From the NCBI GenBank assembly GCA_016715325.1, contig JADKAL010000005.1, positions 168,255 through 232,254 of the forward strand: a stretch of DNA of 64,000 bases, read 5' to 3'. The stretch's first letter is position 1. Each line of letters opens with the position of its first letter. Under the pieces are notes generated by a model. That model worked only from the letters and a program-made list of their open reading frames with translations, searched no databases and was not told the DNA's origin. This document shows positions 16,947-25,626 of the stretch, piece after piece. The position numbers and the translations under genes are program-made. Source of the stretch: Methylococcaceae bacterium. GTDB lineage: Bacteria; Pseudomonadota; Gammaproteobacteria; Methylococcales; Methylomonadaceae.

Positions 16947-17162
16947 TTATGCCGTGGCGGCGCTTGCTGCCTGTAGCTTTTTGCTGGCTTCGTCCCAGGC
17001 TTTACAGGCATCGTAAGTAGTTTGGGCGATTTCCATCAGCTCGCCGTAAGCGTCGGGCAAGCGGTCTTCGATCAGATCGTGCAATTCCATGGCGGCTTCG
17101 CTGGCAAGTCGTTTGGTTTTTTTTACTTCTTTTTCCAGTTTTTTAAGTTCTTCGTCGTTCAT
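16947..17162 (-). CDS. CCE_0567-type small helical metalloprotein
   Basis: This 71-aa protein of two long helices (LKKLEKEVKKTKRLASEAAM then LHDLIEDRLPDAYGELMEIA) matches the small CCE_0567-like family found beside nifX in diazotrophs. Its role is not established, though metal binding has been proposed for the family. I start it at ATG 17162 because GAGG stands 6 bases before it. A GTG at 17174 overlapping the upstream stop would add four residues. It ends 11 bases before fdxB. Confidence 0.85.
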   Translation of the reverse strand: MNDEELKKLEKEVKKTKRLASEAAMELHDLIEDRLPDAYGELMEIAQTTYDACKAWDEASKKLQAASAATA

Positions 17163-17170
17163 GGTAATCC

Positions 17171-17644
17171 TCACGCTTCGGCGACTTCCCGGTATTGTTC
17201 GATTAAGCCAATGGCTTTATCGATGATTTTTTCGGTTTTTTCCGCCATATCTTCCAGGCTGGGAAAACCGAATCTGTGAATATCGCGTAGAACTTTATCG
17301 ACGATGATCAGTTTGCCGGCCAGAATAAAGGCCCTGCCGAAACCTTCATGGGTGATGTTGATAACAGGCACCGCCATCAAACCGGATTTCTTTTCGATCA
17401 AAGAGGCAATGGCATTGTAATAAGCTTTTACGCGCGCCAACGTCAATTCGTCAGGGTCGCCGATTATTGGCATTTCACGTTTACGTTCCTTGGTCATCAC
17501 TAACGGATCGATGATCTTTTCTTCCGGCCAGCCTTCATACGTATCGTAGGTATCCAGTGCGCGAAGTTGTTTAACCATTTCGGATACAATCTCCGATGCC
17601 ATGAAAGGGTCGCCGGCTTCGACGACAAGTGCGGGTAAAGCCAT
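17171..17644 (-). CDS. NifX-associated nitrogen fixation protein (DUF269)
   Basis: This 157-aa protein is the usual DUF269 partner of NifX. It includes EIVSEMVKQLRALDTYDTYE, MTKERKREMPIIGDPDELTL and a C-terminal helical region (SLEDMAEKTEKIIDKAIGLI). The family is confined to nif clusters and is thought to assist FeMo-cofactor assembly; the precise role is unknown. A 138-base gap separates it from nifX. The gap shows no sigma-54 promoter but contains a degenerate dispersed repeat at 17728-17762. The gene is intact. Confidence 0.92.
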   Translation of the reverse strand: MALPALVVEAGDPFMASEIVSEMVKQLRALDTYDTYEGWPEEKIIDPLVMTKERKREMPIIGDPDELTLARVKAYYNAIASLIEKKSGLMAVPVINITHEGFGRAFILAGKLIIVDKVLRDIHRFGFPSLEDMAEKTEKIIDKAIGLIEQYREVAEA

Positions 17645-17727
17645 ATTATTTCTCCGTGGAATTTATAAATTAATGTATAAAACCGAGTTATCGATCCGAT
17701 CTTGTTTTAACTATTTCCTGGTCGTCT

Positions 17728-17762
17728 TTCGAGTCGCTCAATGCAAACGGTTCAGGCCTTAA
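17728..17762. repeat. Degenerate dispersed repeat within the nif cluster
   Basis: The sequence TTCGAGTCGCTCA, then AACGGTTCAGGCCTTAA, aligns along its length with 45425-45459 with only a few differences. It lies in the gap between nifX and the DUF269 gene. It belongs to the same family as 1527-1588 and 1742-1767. Confidence 0.55.
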
Positions 17763-17782
17763 GGAAACGCTGAATTTAGTAT

Positions 17783-18268
17783 TCATTCCTGCCAGCCTTC
17801 GTGTTCCATTTCATCGAAACGCTGAGGATCAGGGCTTTTATGCTGATTGATCGCTTTAGCCAGCCAACTGGATGGACCGGATTTCATTTCGTTCTGCAAA
17901 TCAATCAACAAATGTTTAATCGAACTGCCGTCATGGACCTTAATCGGTTGTATGCCCTGGGCGACGATTTGTTTGATTGCCGATGCGCCTATGGCTTGGC
18001 AGTAAACCGCCGCACAGCCGTCCAGCAATTGAATCTTGACCGACAACTTGTCTTCATTGCCGTCTTGCGCCAGCTCGCCGAATTGTGAGGCTTCCAGAAA
18101 TTCGGATTGTTCGGGATCGACGGCATAAATTGCAAACGACTTTGCGGAGCCGAAATGTTGATTAACGTGGAGCATATCGCTGGTCGCAAACGCGACCTTG
18201 ATGGCAGTTTCCATAGAAATACCCTCTTTGTTGGTATGTAAAACGTGCATGCGGCGGGTTAATGACAT
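17783..18268 (-). CDS. nifX: Nitrogenase cofactor carrier NifX
   Basis: This 161-aa NifX carries NifB-co or the VK cluster between NifB and NifEN during FeMo-cofactor synthesis. The family core is clear: IKVAFATSDMLHVNQHFGSA, FGELAQDGNEDKLSVKIQLL, then AVYCQAIGASAIKQIVAQGI, and the end DEMEHEGWQE. The leading MSLTRRMHVL stretch parallels known NifX N-termini, supporting the ATG at 18268, which overlaps the nifN stop by 10 bases. The frame is intact. Confidence 0.95.
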   Translation of the reverse strand: MSLTRRMHVLHTNKEGISMETAIKVAFATSDMLHVNQHFGSAKSFAIYAVDPEQSEFLEASQFGELAQDGNEDKLSVKIQLLDGCAAVYCQAIGASAIKQIVAQGIQPIKVHDGSSIKHLLIDLQNEMKSGPSSWLAKAINQHKSPDPQRFDEMEHEGWQE

Positions 18269-19655
18269 GATGGACTGCAGGCGTGCATTTCGGTTGCCGG
18301 TTTTTGCGCATAAGGCGAGCGGTAGATCTCGATTTCCTGATGTGAAAAATTGATGACCAGATTAGCGAGGTCGAATAAAGCTTGGCGGCTACCGCGGTAG
18401 CCGATCCAGGTTTTCTGGTATCCGCCTATAATGTCGTATAAGGGAAACCCGGCGCGTAATACTGGTAGTCCTAAGCGTTCGGCACTGTCAACAACATGAG
18501 AGTTGCCGATCAACAATTGCGCTTTGTGTTCCTTCGCCAAGATTTCAAGATCTTCCAGGTCGCCGATTTTGACGCTGGCCACCGGAATTCTAGCCAATAT
18601 TGGCGCATTGGCGGCGCTGATTGCGGCGACGACTTCCGCGCCCATCCCTTGCACCAGATGGACGAAGGCATTGAGTTGGTCGGGATCGGCGGCAATCGCA
18701 ATCCGTAACTGGCCGAGCATGAAATGGGTGTCGAGCATGGCATCCTGAAGTTGCGACCGTTGGCGTTCGATTTTCTGCGGAACCGGCAGTTCGCTGATGT
18801 CTGCCAACGCCATAACCAAGGCGTCATTCGCCTCCAGTCCGTATAAATGCTCGAAATAGAAGCTGGGGACGCCGGTTTTTTCCTGCAATAATTCACCGGC
18901 TTTTTGTAGCGATGCGCCGATGACGAATGTCGCTTTGGCATCTCCCAATGTTGCCAGTTCGGAGACCGGTGTGCCGCCAATTGTTACCGGCGAAAAATCA
19001 TCGTCGGTTAGGCTGCCGTCCAAGGAATCGGATAAGTCAGGCACAATGACGGGGCGTAAATTAAACTGCTCGATCAAATCCCGCAAGGCTTCCAGGTCGC
19101 CAGGGTTAACATAGGGCTGACCAACACATTCACCTGTCGGTGCCTATTGCCGACTTTAGTATTGCCTGTGGCTTGATCGGGAACCAGGGTAAGGATGATT
19201 TCGTAAATTGTCGCGGCATAGCCGGTTTCCACACAGCCGGTAAAATCGGGGGTATTAACCGCGACCACGGCAACATGATTGTATTCAGGATATTTTTCGC
19301 GGAACTCGCGTAAGTTCCGGTGCACATCGCAGCCCTGGGTTTCAGCAAGGCCCGTCGTTAGCACCGCAATCAGCGCCGGATTGGATTTTTCTGCAATCGC
19401 TTTTAAGCCCTCGATGACGTTCTCATCCGCGCCCATAACCGAACTACCTTGATCCATCGCCGTGGTTTGCAAGGGGATCGGTTCGCGGAAATGGCGGACG
19501 AAAAAGACTTTGGCAAATGCTGTACAACCTTGTGAACCATGCAGCATCGGGATGGCGTGGTCGAAACCCAAACAGGCGAGGGAGCCGCCCATCGGCTGGC
19601 TGGCTTTCAACGGGCTTACCGATAAGGCTTTATTGCGCTTGATGATTTCAGCCAT
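18259..19655 (-). pseudogene. nifN: NifN, FeMo-cofactor scaffold subunit, split by a one-base frameshift
   Basis: NifN pairs with NifE as the scaffold on which FeMo-co is built. The upstream piece (19655 to 19074) begins [20 protein letters not shown] and contains [20 protein letters not shown]. It runs to [11 protein letters not shown] and then drifts into LATWKPCGI and stops. The downstream piece (open to 18259) supplies the expected continuation [20 protein letters not shown]. Restoring one G in the GGG run at + strand 19103-19105 gives [18 protein letters not shown] and one uninterrupted NifN of about 465 residues. Flanking nifE and nifX are intact and closely spaced. The simplest readings are a sequencing error or a recent mutation; as written, NifN would be inactive and nitrogen fixation lost. 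Confidence 0.9.
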
Positions 19656-19658
19656 GAT

Positions 19659-21161
19659 TTATGCTCCTGCTGCCGGAAGGCTGTGTTGAATGGAGTCAAG
19701 CGCACTAGTATCCGTAAGGTTATCGTCGGAGCCTACGGTCGATGGCGCCAAGCCAATTGGGCTTAGCTCAATGACAGACTTAGCCGCTCGCCAAGGCGCA
19801 GGCTTACGCACTGCATCCCACACAGGGCTTTCCAGTGCCAAGGCCAATTGCCGCACCAACTCCAACATGCCTTGGTAGCCTTCATAACCGAACTCGCGTT
19901 CCTGGTTAATGTCGAGGAAGGGAATTCGTGCCTTCAATGCCGTATACATGTTGCGGCCGCCAGCAATCAGAATGTCCGCCTTATAGTCGCGGACGACTTT
20001 CAATAAGGCTTTAGGGCTGCCGTCTTCGATCATCATCGCGTCTTGTCCCATCAATTCACGGATGCGCTCCTTATCTTCTTCGGTCGATTTTTTAGTGCCG
20101 GTGGCAACCACCACCATGCCCAAATCCTGTAAAGCGGAAATGACCGACCAGCTTTTCACGCCACCGGTAAACAGCAACACCCGCTTGCCTTTGAGGCGTG
20201 CCCGCCAAGGTTCAAGAGCTGCATGGATACGGGCTTCTTCGCGGGTAATGATGGCTTCGGTGCGTTCGGTTAAATCAGGGTCGTTGATCGATTTTGCAAA
20301 ATCGCGTAGCGCCTGGCTGGTATCGGTGATGCCGTAAAAGCTGCCTTCAAACCAGGGTGTGCCGTATTCCTTGTTCAAGCGCCGCGCCACATTGACCATC
20401 GCTTTGGAGCACACCATCATATTCACTTCGGCCTTATGCATCGTTTGTACTTCACGGAATCGCGCGTCGCCCGATAAGGTGCACAGCACCCGTAAGCCCA
20501 TTTCGTCCAGCAATGGCAGAACATGCCAAAATTCCCCGGCGATGTTGTATTCGCCGACCAAATTAACATCGTGAATTTTAAACCCGGGACGTTCCAATTC
20601 AGGTGAGATCGGGTCTGGGTCGCGAGTGCCGATGACGTGGTTCACCATCGCATCGCCAGCAATGCGGTTGCCGAGATTTTTCGTACCGTAAAAACCGGCG
20701 CAATCAATCGGCACGACCGGAATATCCCAGCGTTCGCTCGCCGATTTGCAAATCGCATTAATGTCGTCGCCGACGAGTGCCGGTACGCATGTGTTATAGA
20801 TGAATACAGCGGGCGGGTTATAACTGTCGATGGCTTGTTTGATGGCGTGGAACAGGCGCTTTTCGCTGCGGCCCATAATCACATCCTGTTCGGTTAAGTC
20901 GGTGGTCATACCGATGCGGTACAACTGCGCACCGGAAGAGCGTGTACCCCGGTTATCCCAGGAGCTACCCGCACAGGCAATCGGCCCGTGTACGATATGG
21001 GCGACATCCGCAATCGGCAATAAGGCAATTTGGGCACCGTCGAAGGCACAACCGCCTGCCGCCGAACCGGGTTTCGGTTTCGCACAACCGGATTTCTCCT
21101 TCTTGTTATGCTCGCAAGCCGGTTCATCTAATAGTTCGGCAATGTCTTTGGTTGTCTTCAT
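19659..21161 (-). CDS. nifE: NifE, FeMo-cofactor scaffold subunit
   Basis: This 500-aa NifE forms the NifEN complex. Conserved parts include [59 protein letters not shown] and [20 protein letters not shown], whose Cys residues match cluster ligands. The C-terminal domain has [20 protein letters not shown]. It is the first gene of a minus-strand nif operon and has a canonical sigma-54 promoter 33-48 bases upstream plus a NifA-type site at 21252-21267. The C-terminus extends past the usual end with a low-complexity tail. The frame is intact. Confidence 0.96.
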   Translation of the reverse strand: MKTTKDIAELLDEPACEHNKKEKSGCAKPKPGSAAGGCAFDGAQIALLPIADVAHIVHGPIACAGSSWDNRGTRSSGAQLYRIGMTTDLTEQDVIMGRSEKRLFHAIKQAIDSYNPPAVFIYNTCVPALVGDDINAICKSASERWDIPVVPIDCAGFYGTKNLGNRIAGDAMVNHVIGTRDPDPISPELERPGFKIHDVNLVGEYNIAGEFWHVLPLLDEMGLRVLCTLSGDARFREVQTMHKAEVNMMVCSKAMVNVARRLNKEYGTPWFEGSFYGITDTSQALRDFAKSINDPDLTERTEAIITREEARIHAALEPWRARLKGKRVLLFTGGVKSWSVISALQDLGMVVVATGTKKSTEEDKERIRELMGQDAMMIEDGSPKALLKVVRDYKADILIAGGRNMYTALKARIPFLDINQEREFGYEGYQGMLELVRQLALALESPVWDAVRKPAPWRAAKSVIELSPIGLAPSTVGSDDNLTDTSALDSIQHSLPAAGA

Positions 21162-21193
21162 GGCAGCATATTCCGATTCGATATGAATACTTT

Positions 21194-21209
21194 TGCAAAT
21201 GCTATGCCA
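21194..21209 (-). promoter_or_regulatory. Sigma-54 promoter of the nifE operon
   Basis: On the minus strand the sequence is TGGCATAGCATTTGCA, matching the -24/-12 consensus TGGCAC-N5-TTGCW with correct GG-GC spacing and one change (C to T). The predicted start near 21183 gives a leader of about 22 bases before the nifE ATG. Confidence 0.85.
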
Positions 21210-21251
21210 TTTATAAGCAATTGATTTTATTTGCGGTGTTGCGAAATGACT

Positions 21252-21267
21252 TGTAAGGAAACCGACA
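21252..21267. promoter_or_regulatory. NifA upstream activator site for nifE
   Basis: A TGT-N10-ACA match (TGTAAGGAAACCGACA) lies about 77 bases upstream of the predicted transcription start at 21183. It is the classic NifA binding pattern at a suitable distance. Confidence 0.75.
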
Positions 21268-21437
21268 AAGGGGTTTTGGGTGGTGGAATCGTTACAAATC
21301 GTTGTTGGCTATTTGGGCGGATAAGCAAGGTTATTTTATTAGACTATAATTTTTGATCAGTAGTTATAGTGTTAGTGAGGTTAGGTGTCGCAAGCGCGAC
21401 GGATTGTTATAGTGGGATTCTAGCGATTGAGTGCGCG

Positions 21438-21469
21438 TTTCTTACTTTTGCTTCGTCAAAAGTAAGAAA
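21438..21469. repeat. Perfect 13-base hairpin, repeat-like
   Basis: The arms TTTCTTACTTTTG and CAAAAGTAAGAAA flank a six-base loop (CTTCGT). The motif resembles a common dispersed gammaproteobacterial intergenic hairpin built on CTTACTTTTG..CAAAAGTAAG. On either strand it could act as a bidirectional terminator or an mRNA end. Confidence 0.55.
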
Positions 21470-21691
21470 ACAAAGTTTAGTCAATCCGATTGCCGCTTAA
21501 TTCCTGCGCTTCTTGCATTTAACTGGGGGCAAAGGGGGGCTTCTTGCTCTTTGACGATACGCGATTTCTCTGTTGCGTCATGTGTATCAACAGCTATTGC
21601 GATTGGTATGGAAAGAGGGTAAACAAAACCGAGTTACTCTTGACACTTAAGTTTGCTTTATGAGACTGTACGGTAAAAATGGAGCTACGCC

Positions 21692-23358
21692 ATGTTCGAC
21701 AATATAAAAATCTTAGTTGTTGTCGTTTTTTTATGTGTATTTTTTAGCATAAATCCTCTTTTTGCTACTGAATTCGGTAACACGGGTTTTTCCGGGAATC
21801 CGGGTACTAATGGCGGCGCAAACTGTTCAGTTTGTCATGTGCCTGCTGCACCAAAATCCAGTGTTATATTATCGGGGCCTTCACTTGTACAGGCAGGACA
21901 GACCTATAATTACGCCGTAACTGTGCAGGGTGGGCCGGGTATTGCAGCGGGCGTGAATATATCGACCAGCGGAGCTATCGGATTGCTCTCGCCAATTGTC
22001 TCCGATTTAAGTTTGATAGGACGAGAATTAACCCATGTCAAACCGAAAGCAATGGTTTCCAATCAGGCTGTTTTTAGGTTCCGTTGGACTGCGCCTACTT
22101 ACAATAAGACGGTTATTTTGTTTGCCGCAGGTAATTCTACAGACGGGAAACATAATTTACTGGGCGATAACACGAGCAGTGCCAGTCTTTTGTTAAAGTG
22201 GTCAACGGTACAACCCCGCCGTTGCCTCCTCAGCCAAAACCGCCTACCCCTATTGCACTAGAGCTTTATGTCGATGGACTTAATGCGCCTTTGGATATCA
22301 CGCATGCAAACGACAGCCGATTGTTCATAGCCGAAGCGCCCGGTCGGATTCGGATAGCAAAAAGTCAAGGTAATCTGCTAACTACCCCGTTTTTGGATAT
22401 TACAAGCCGCGTGTACGGAGGATTGCCTAGTTTATTAGGATTTGTTTTTCATCCTAATTATGCGGTCAATGGATATTTTTATGTGCATTATCTGTATCTT
22501 ACACAAGGAACGAATATTCTTCGTTCCCGTATCTCTCGATTTCAGCGTAGCATAAATCCAGATATTGCTAACCCAAACAGTGAGTTTGTAATCATGGAAT
22601 ATGCCGAGACCTTTGGAACAGAACACTTCGGGGGTGATATGCATTTTGGTCCGGATGGCTACTTATACATGATATCCGGTGACAGTAATGATGCAATACG
22701 TGCGCAACGTTTCAATTCATTGCTTGGGAAACTTTTACGAATTGATGTTAATGGTGCACCGGGGGTTGCTAACGCCCCTGACTGCGACGTTTCGGGGCGG
22801 GGTAATTATCGAATTCCTCCGGGTAATGCTTTTACAGACAGCAAACTAGGTCAAGGTTGCGATGAAATTTATGCGCTTGGTTTTCGTAACCCTTGGAATT
22901 TTAGTTTTGACCGGCTAACGGGGGACATTTGGCTTGGTGATGTCGGTGCAGAAACTGCCGAAGAGATTGATTTCATTCCTGCTGGAGCAAGCGGCGGTCT
23001 TAACCTAGGTTGGCGTTGTTATGAGGCCAATGGCGTTTATGACTTAACCGGCTGTAACAGGTCATATCTATTTCCGGTGCTTAGCCTATTACACGAATCC
23101 GATTTTTCAGTGATGGGCGGCTATGTCTATCGGGGCAAAAAATATCCTCAGTTTAAAGGGCAATATTTTTTTACGGATTTCTTCAATTCTTCAATCCGCA
23201 CGTTAACTGGACCACGCTCAAAACCAATTGTTAATGAGGTGCTAACAAAAGGTTTTGTGTCTTCACCAGTGAGTTTTGGAGAAGACAACAATGGTGAACT
23301 TTATGTCGTAAGTTATGACGGAACAGTGTATAGAATAATTGATCCTACTGTTCCTTAA
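21692..23358 (+). pseudogene. Exported cytochrome-motif/PQQ sugar-dehydrogenase fusion, split by a one-base frameshift
   Basis: The first piece (21692-22261) has a signal peptide (about 1-25, ending LFATEFG). A haem-type CSVCH motif lies near residue 46. A beta-rich region like the choice-of-anchor V/reeler type follows (LVQAGQTYNYAVTVQGGPGI). It goes out of frame at LLLK. The second piece (from about 22198) has no signal peptide and begins with a Pro-rich linker (TTPPLPPQPKPPTP). It continues as a glucose/sorbosone-type PQQ dehydrogenase: LDITHANDSRLFIAEAPGRI, GGDMHFGPDGYLYMISGDSN, then YALGFRNPWNFSFD. Adding one A to the AAA run at 22195-22197 joins them as LLLKVVNGTTPP in one 555-residue periplasmic protein. 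The reading in two parts therefore probably reflects an error or mutation. Confidence 0.8.
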
Positions 23359-23382
23359 TATAAATTGCATCTCTTTCCTTCT

Positions 23383-23402
23383 GAGCGGTCTCGGCACCGC
23401 TC
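23383..23402 (+). terminator. Short hairpin after the PQQ dehydrogenase gene
   Basis: Seven-base arms, GAGCGGT and ACCGCTC, flank a six-base loop 25 bases after the stop. No T-run follows, so termination is uncertain. Confidence 0.4.
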
Positions 23403-23416
23403 ATTGTGTGTTGCAA

Positions 23417-23434
23417 GGCTGTATCGATACAGCC
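23417..23434. repeat. Perfect 18-base palindrome
   Basis: GGCTGTATCGATACAGCC reads the same on both strands without a spacer. It lies in the gap between the PQQ dehydrogenase and the next gene. It could be a protein binding site or a repeat remnant. Confidence 0.4.
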
Positions 23435-23657
23435 GAGGACAAACAGTTTAAATGGATCGATAAAACCATCTGATTTCTGTATCAAAAAATTAGTGACTAC
23501 TATTCAAACTCTAACCTTGTTGTTAAGTAGCTGAATAGTATCGGCTTGATACTGAAATATGCGGCAAGTCGTTCGCCGGTTTTGAGGAAGAGGAATGCAG
23601 TTTAATCGATCATTAATACGTTTCCTTGTAAGATAATCTGTTATGGGAAAATAGATC

Positions 23658-24284
23658 ATGACTTCACATATGCTTACAAGACTGAATTTTTCTTTGTTCG
23701 TGGTGTTTTTACACTTGTCGGCGCTTGTTTTAGCGGAAGAGAGCATAGTGCAAGAGAAAGCAATTTCTAATAAATCTGTTTATTTTCCGCAATTTAAACT
23801 ATTTCAAACGGTTAAAGATGAGACGGATATGCTGTATGAAATTGCAGGCAAGTTGATTTTGAAAAACGAATGCCTGCGTGTCGTTTCCGGAAGTCGAGAG
23901 TATTTAGTGATTTGGCCCGGCTGGTATGAGTTTGATGTTATCGGCCGGGAGATAGCGGTTAAACATCTTCAAAAAGGCTTCATGGTGGGGCTTAAAGTGG
24001 GCGATACGGTAAAATTTAGCGGTGCGGAACTTGAAAATAACCCCATTAACTTGCAATTCGCCATACCGGATCAATGTCCTGGTCCTTATTGGGCGGTCGG
24101 TGAAATAGTATCAGTGATCGCCGAGAAACCCGTTAAAAATTTTCAGTTTAAGACTGTAAAAAAGCGGGCAAGACCGGTACATAAACAGTACCTTAAGGCT
24201 GAAAATACCGGCGCAGAAATCAAAGACTCCAGCAAAAAGCTTATTAATTTCGAAATTAAGCTTGAAGATTCAATGGTTAAATAA
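23658..24284 (+). CDS. Exported protein of unknown function, 208 aa
   Basis: A clear signal peptide (about residues 1-27, ending ALVLAEE) precedes a soluble region of unknown family. The mature part is beta-rich in its middle (SREYLVIWPGWYEFDVIGRE and VGLKVGDTVKFSGAELEN). The C-terminus is basic then charged (KRARPVHKQYLKAENTGAEI). GGGAAA about 9 bases upstream supports the ATG. It stands alone, flanked by palindromes, with no operon partners that hint at function. Confidence 0.65.
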   Translation: MTSHMLTRLNFSLFVVFLHLSALVLAEESIVQEKAISNKSVYFPQFKLFQTVKDETDMLYEIAGKLILKNECLRVVSGSREYLVIWPGWYEFDVIGREIAVKHLQKGFMVGLKVGDTVKFSGAELENNPINLQFAIPDQCPGPYWAVGEIVSVIAEKPVKNFQFKTVKKRARPVHKQYLKAENTGAEIKDSSKKLINFEIKLEDSMVK

Positions 24285-24596
24285 GCGTGTTAGTTTGCTG
24301 CTTTTTTGATGTGAACGCGAAACATTCGCTTAAAAAACGATTCTGTTCGGATAAGAAAACCTTACATTAGGTGGGATGCAAAGCTGAAAGTTAGTTGTCA
24401 AGGGAGTAGGGCCAATGCCGTTAAGTTAAGATTAATGTCTTCCTCTCTTTTTCAAAGAGGGACGGTGCTTAACTTAACGTTATTGGGAGTAAGGCTCCAC
24501 TTCTATTCATTTCTCTGCAACACGCAAACGAACGTATGCGTTTTGAATCAAAATAACCAACCTCTTTTGAGCAAGTTGTTTTAACGAGAGGCTCAT
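24285..24596. other. Intergenic region between the exported protein and nafY
   Basis: No gene is visible. The region holds the nested palindrome at 24412-24486. Other parts are AT-rich without clear promoters. The converging genes on both sides end here. Confidence 0.6.
24412..24486. repeat. Nested palindromic element between converging genes
   Basis: The outer arms (CCAAT, 2 bases, CGTTAAGTTAAG versus CTTAACTTAACG, 2 bases, ATTGG) are inverted copies of 19 bases with a 2-base internal mismatch. A second hairpin (CTCTTT..AAAGAG) sits inside. It could fold into a long stem-loop at the end of the rnf/nafY transcript or be a small mobile palindromic repeat. No coding is visible. Confidence 0.6.
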
Positions 24597-25304
24597 TTAT
24601 TCATGTACCGCAAATCGCTTTCTTTCCTCAGGGCTTTTACCCAAAATCTTCGCCATCCACGGCGGAGGGGCGTCGAATACCTGCTGGAATTCCTTTAGTT
24701 TATCGATAGCATCGATGACTTCCGGCACTTTGATTGGGTAGATGTCGGCGCGGACGACTTTAGCCGCAGCGGGGCCGCCGATGGACTGGACGAATAACAT
24801 TTGGCAATCTTTGATAAGATTCACGCGATAGAGGTTGCGGTCGTCGCTGCTATCGGCTTCGATAGTTGAACGGATATCGACTAAGCGGCAATCGGTACGG
24901 CTAAGTTGATAGACCAGAAAGCGGATACAGGAGCCGAAATGACCGTTGAGTAAAGATCCGCTGTTAGAGGCCACTGCAACGCGAATCGATTCCGGGAGGT
25001 CGCCGTCTTTGTAAGGCTGGATTTCCGGCAGGCCTTCATCCTCTTCTTCCTCGCCCCACAAATAGCGCACGGCGAGTTTGATGTTTTCCAGGCCGATACC
25101 GATGTCTTCGCCGTCCTCTTCGCCATCGTGACTGCCGATGCCGGTTTTAAGGTTGGTGACGGTGATGCTTTTAAGCTTTTCATCGTCCAGGGGCGAGCCC
25201 ACCTTATCATGCAGGATAGCAATCAGTTTCGGCAGCTCAACACCGGGTAATACGCGTGCCGCCAGGGCGATACGTAGGGCGAGTTCTCTGGGTAATTGGC
25301 TCAT
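24597..25304 (-). CDS. nafY: NafY/NifX-like dinitrogenase cofactor-binding protein
   Basis: This 235-aa protein has an N-terminal helical domain (about 1-90, including LALRIALAARVLPGVELPKL and an acidic DGEEDGEDIG stretch). The C-terminal dinitrogenase iron-molybdenum-cofactor binding domain (about 105-225) contains IRVAVASNSGSLLNGHFGSC, RFLVYQL, MLFVQSIGGPAAAKVVRADI and PPPWMAKILG. This layout matches NafY-like proteins, which bind FeMo-co or apo-dinitrogenase. It is the last gene of the rnf operon, 9 bases after the rhodanese. The match to Azotobacter NafY is by domain order, not a measured identity. Confidence 0.85.
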   Translation of the reverse strand: MSQLPRELALRIALAARVLPGVELPKLIAILHDKVGSPLDDEKLKSITVTNLKTGIGSHDGEEDGEDIGIGLENIKLAVRYLWGEEEEDEGLPEIQPYKDGDLPESIRVAVASNSGSLLNGHFGSCIRFLVYQLSRTDCRLVDIRSTIEADSSDDRNLYRVNLIKDCQMLFVQSIGGPAAAKVVRADIYPIKVPEVIDAIDKLKEFQQVFDAPPPWMAKILGKSPEERKRFAVHE

Positions 25305-25313
25305 GTTTTCACC

Positions 25314-25622
25314 TTAAAGTTTGTGGTGTTCTTTCCAGCCGGCATAGCCGCCAGCCAGACTGTAGACCTGTTTGAAGCCGAACTCGCAGAACATCTCTGC
25401 GAGATGTTCGCTGGTATGTCCGTGGTAACAATAAATCAGCAAGGCTTTTTGTTTGTCGCCTTTTTTCAGCATCGAATCGCGGAGTTGCTCATGTACCAGC
25501 ATGGCGTTGTCGATGTGGCCTTCGCGGTAATCGTTCACCTTGCGGCAATCCAAAATAATCGGGCTGCTTTGGCTAATTAGCTTCTCGGCTTCGGCGGCGC
25601 TTAGAGTCTTAAAAGCCGGCAT
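25314..25622 (-). CDS. Rhodanese-domain protein
   Basis: This 102-aa single-domain rhodanese has the active-site loop CYHGHTS (about residue 73), preceded by ILDCRKVNDYREGHIDNA and followed by GFKQVYSLAGGYAGWKE. It fits the GlpE-type family, which transfers sulfur or acts in redox or metal-sulfur chemistry. I use ATG 25622, five bases after the upstream stop; a GTG at 25649 would overlap the preceding gene. It lies in the rnf operon between the 189-aa unknown and nafY, so a sulfur-related role in nitrogenase maturation is plausible but inferred. Confidence 0.85.
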   Translation of the reverse strand: MPAFKTLSAAEAEKLISQSSPIILDCRKVNDYREGHIDNAMLVHEQLRDSMLKKGDKQKALLIYCYHGHTSEHLAEMFCEFGFKQVYSLAGGYAGWKEHHKL

Positions 25623-25626
25623 TTTG

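Larger units (their letters stand above)
21162..21691. other. Intergenic region between nifE and the PQQ dehydrogenase gene
   Basis: No gene is supported. The right-hand half (about 21300-21691) is AT-rich and includes the hairpin at 21438-21469. The left-hand part holds the nifE promoter and NifA site. A 63-codon plus-strand frame around 21431-21622 starts inside the hairpin and shows no recognisable protein. Confidence 0.6.

Noticed and set aside
17645..17782. A second sigma-54 promoter between nifX and the DUF269 gene
   Set aside because: No GG..GC pair at -24/-12 spacing was found; only a degenerate repeat is present.
18259..19655. Two separate nif genes instead of a frameshifted nifN
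   Set aside because: Neither part is a complete NifN, and one restored base yields the family sequence without gaps.
21431..21622. A 63-codon plus-strand reading frame between nifE and the PQQ dehydrogenase
   Set aside because: It starts inside the hairpin repeat, has no Shine-Dalgarno and no recognisable protein features.
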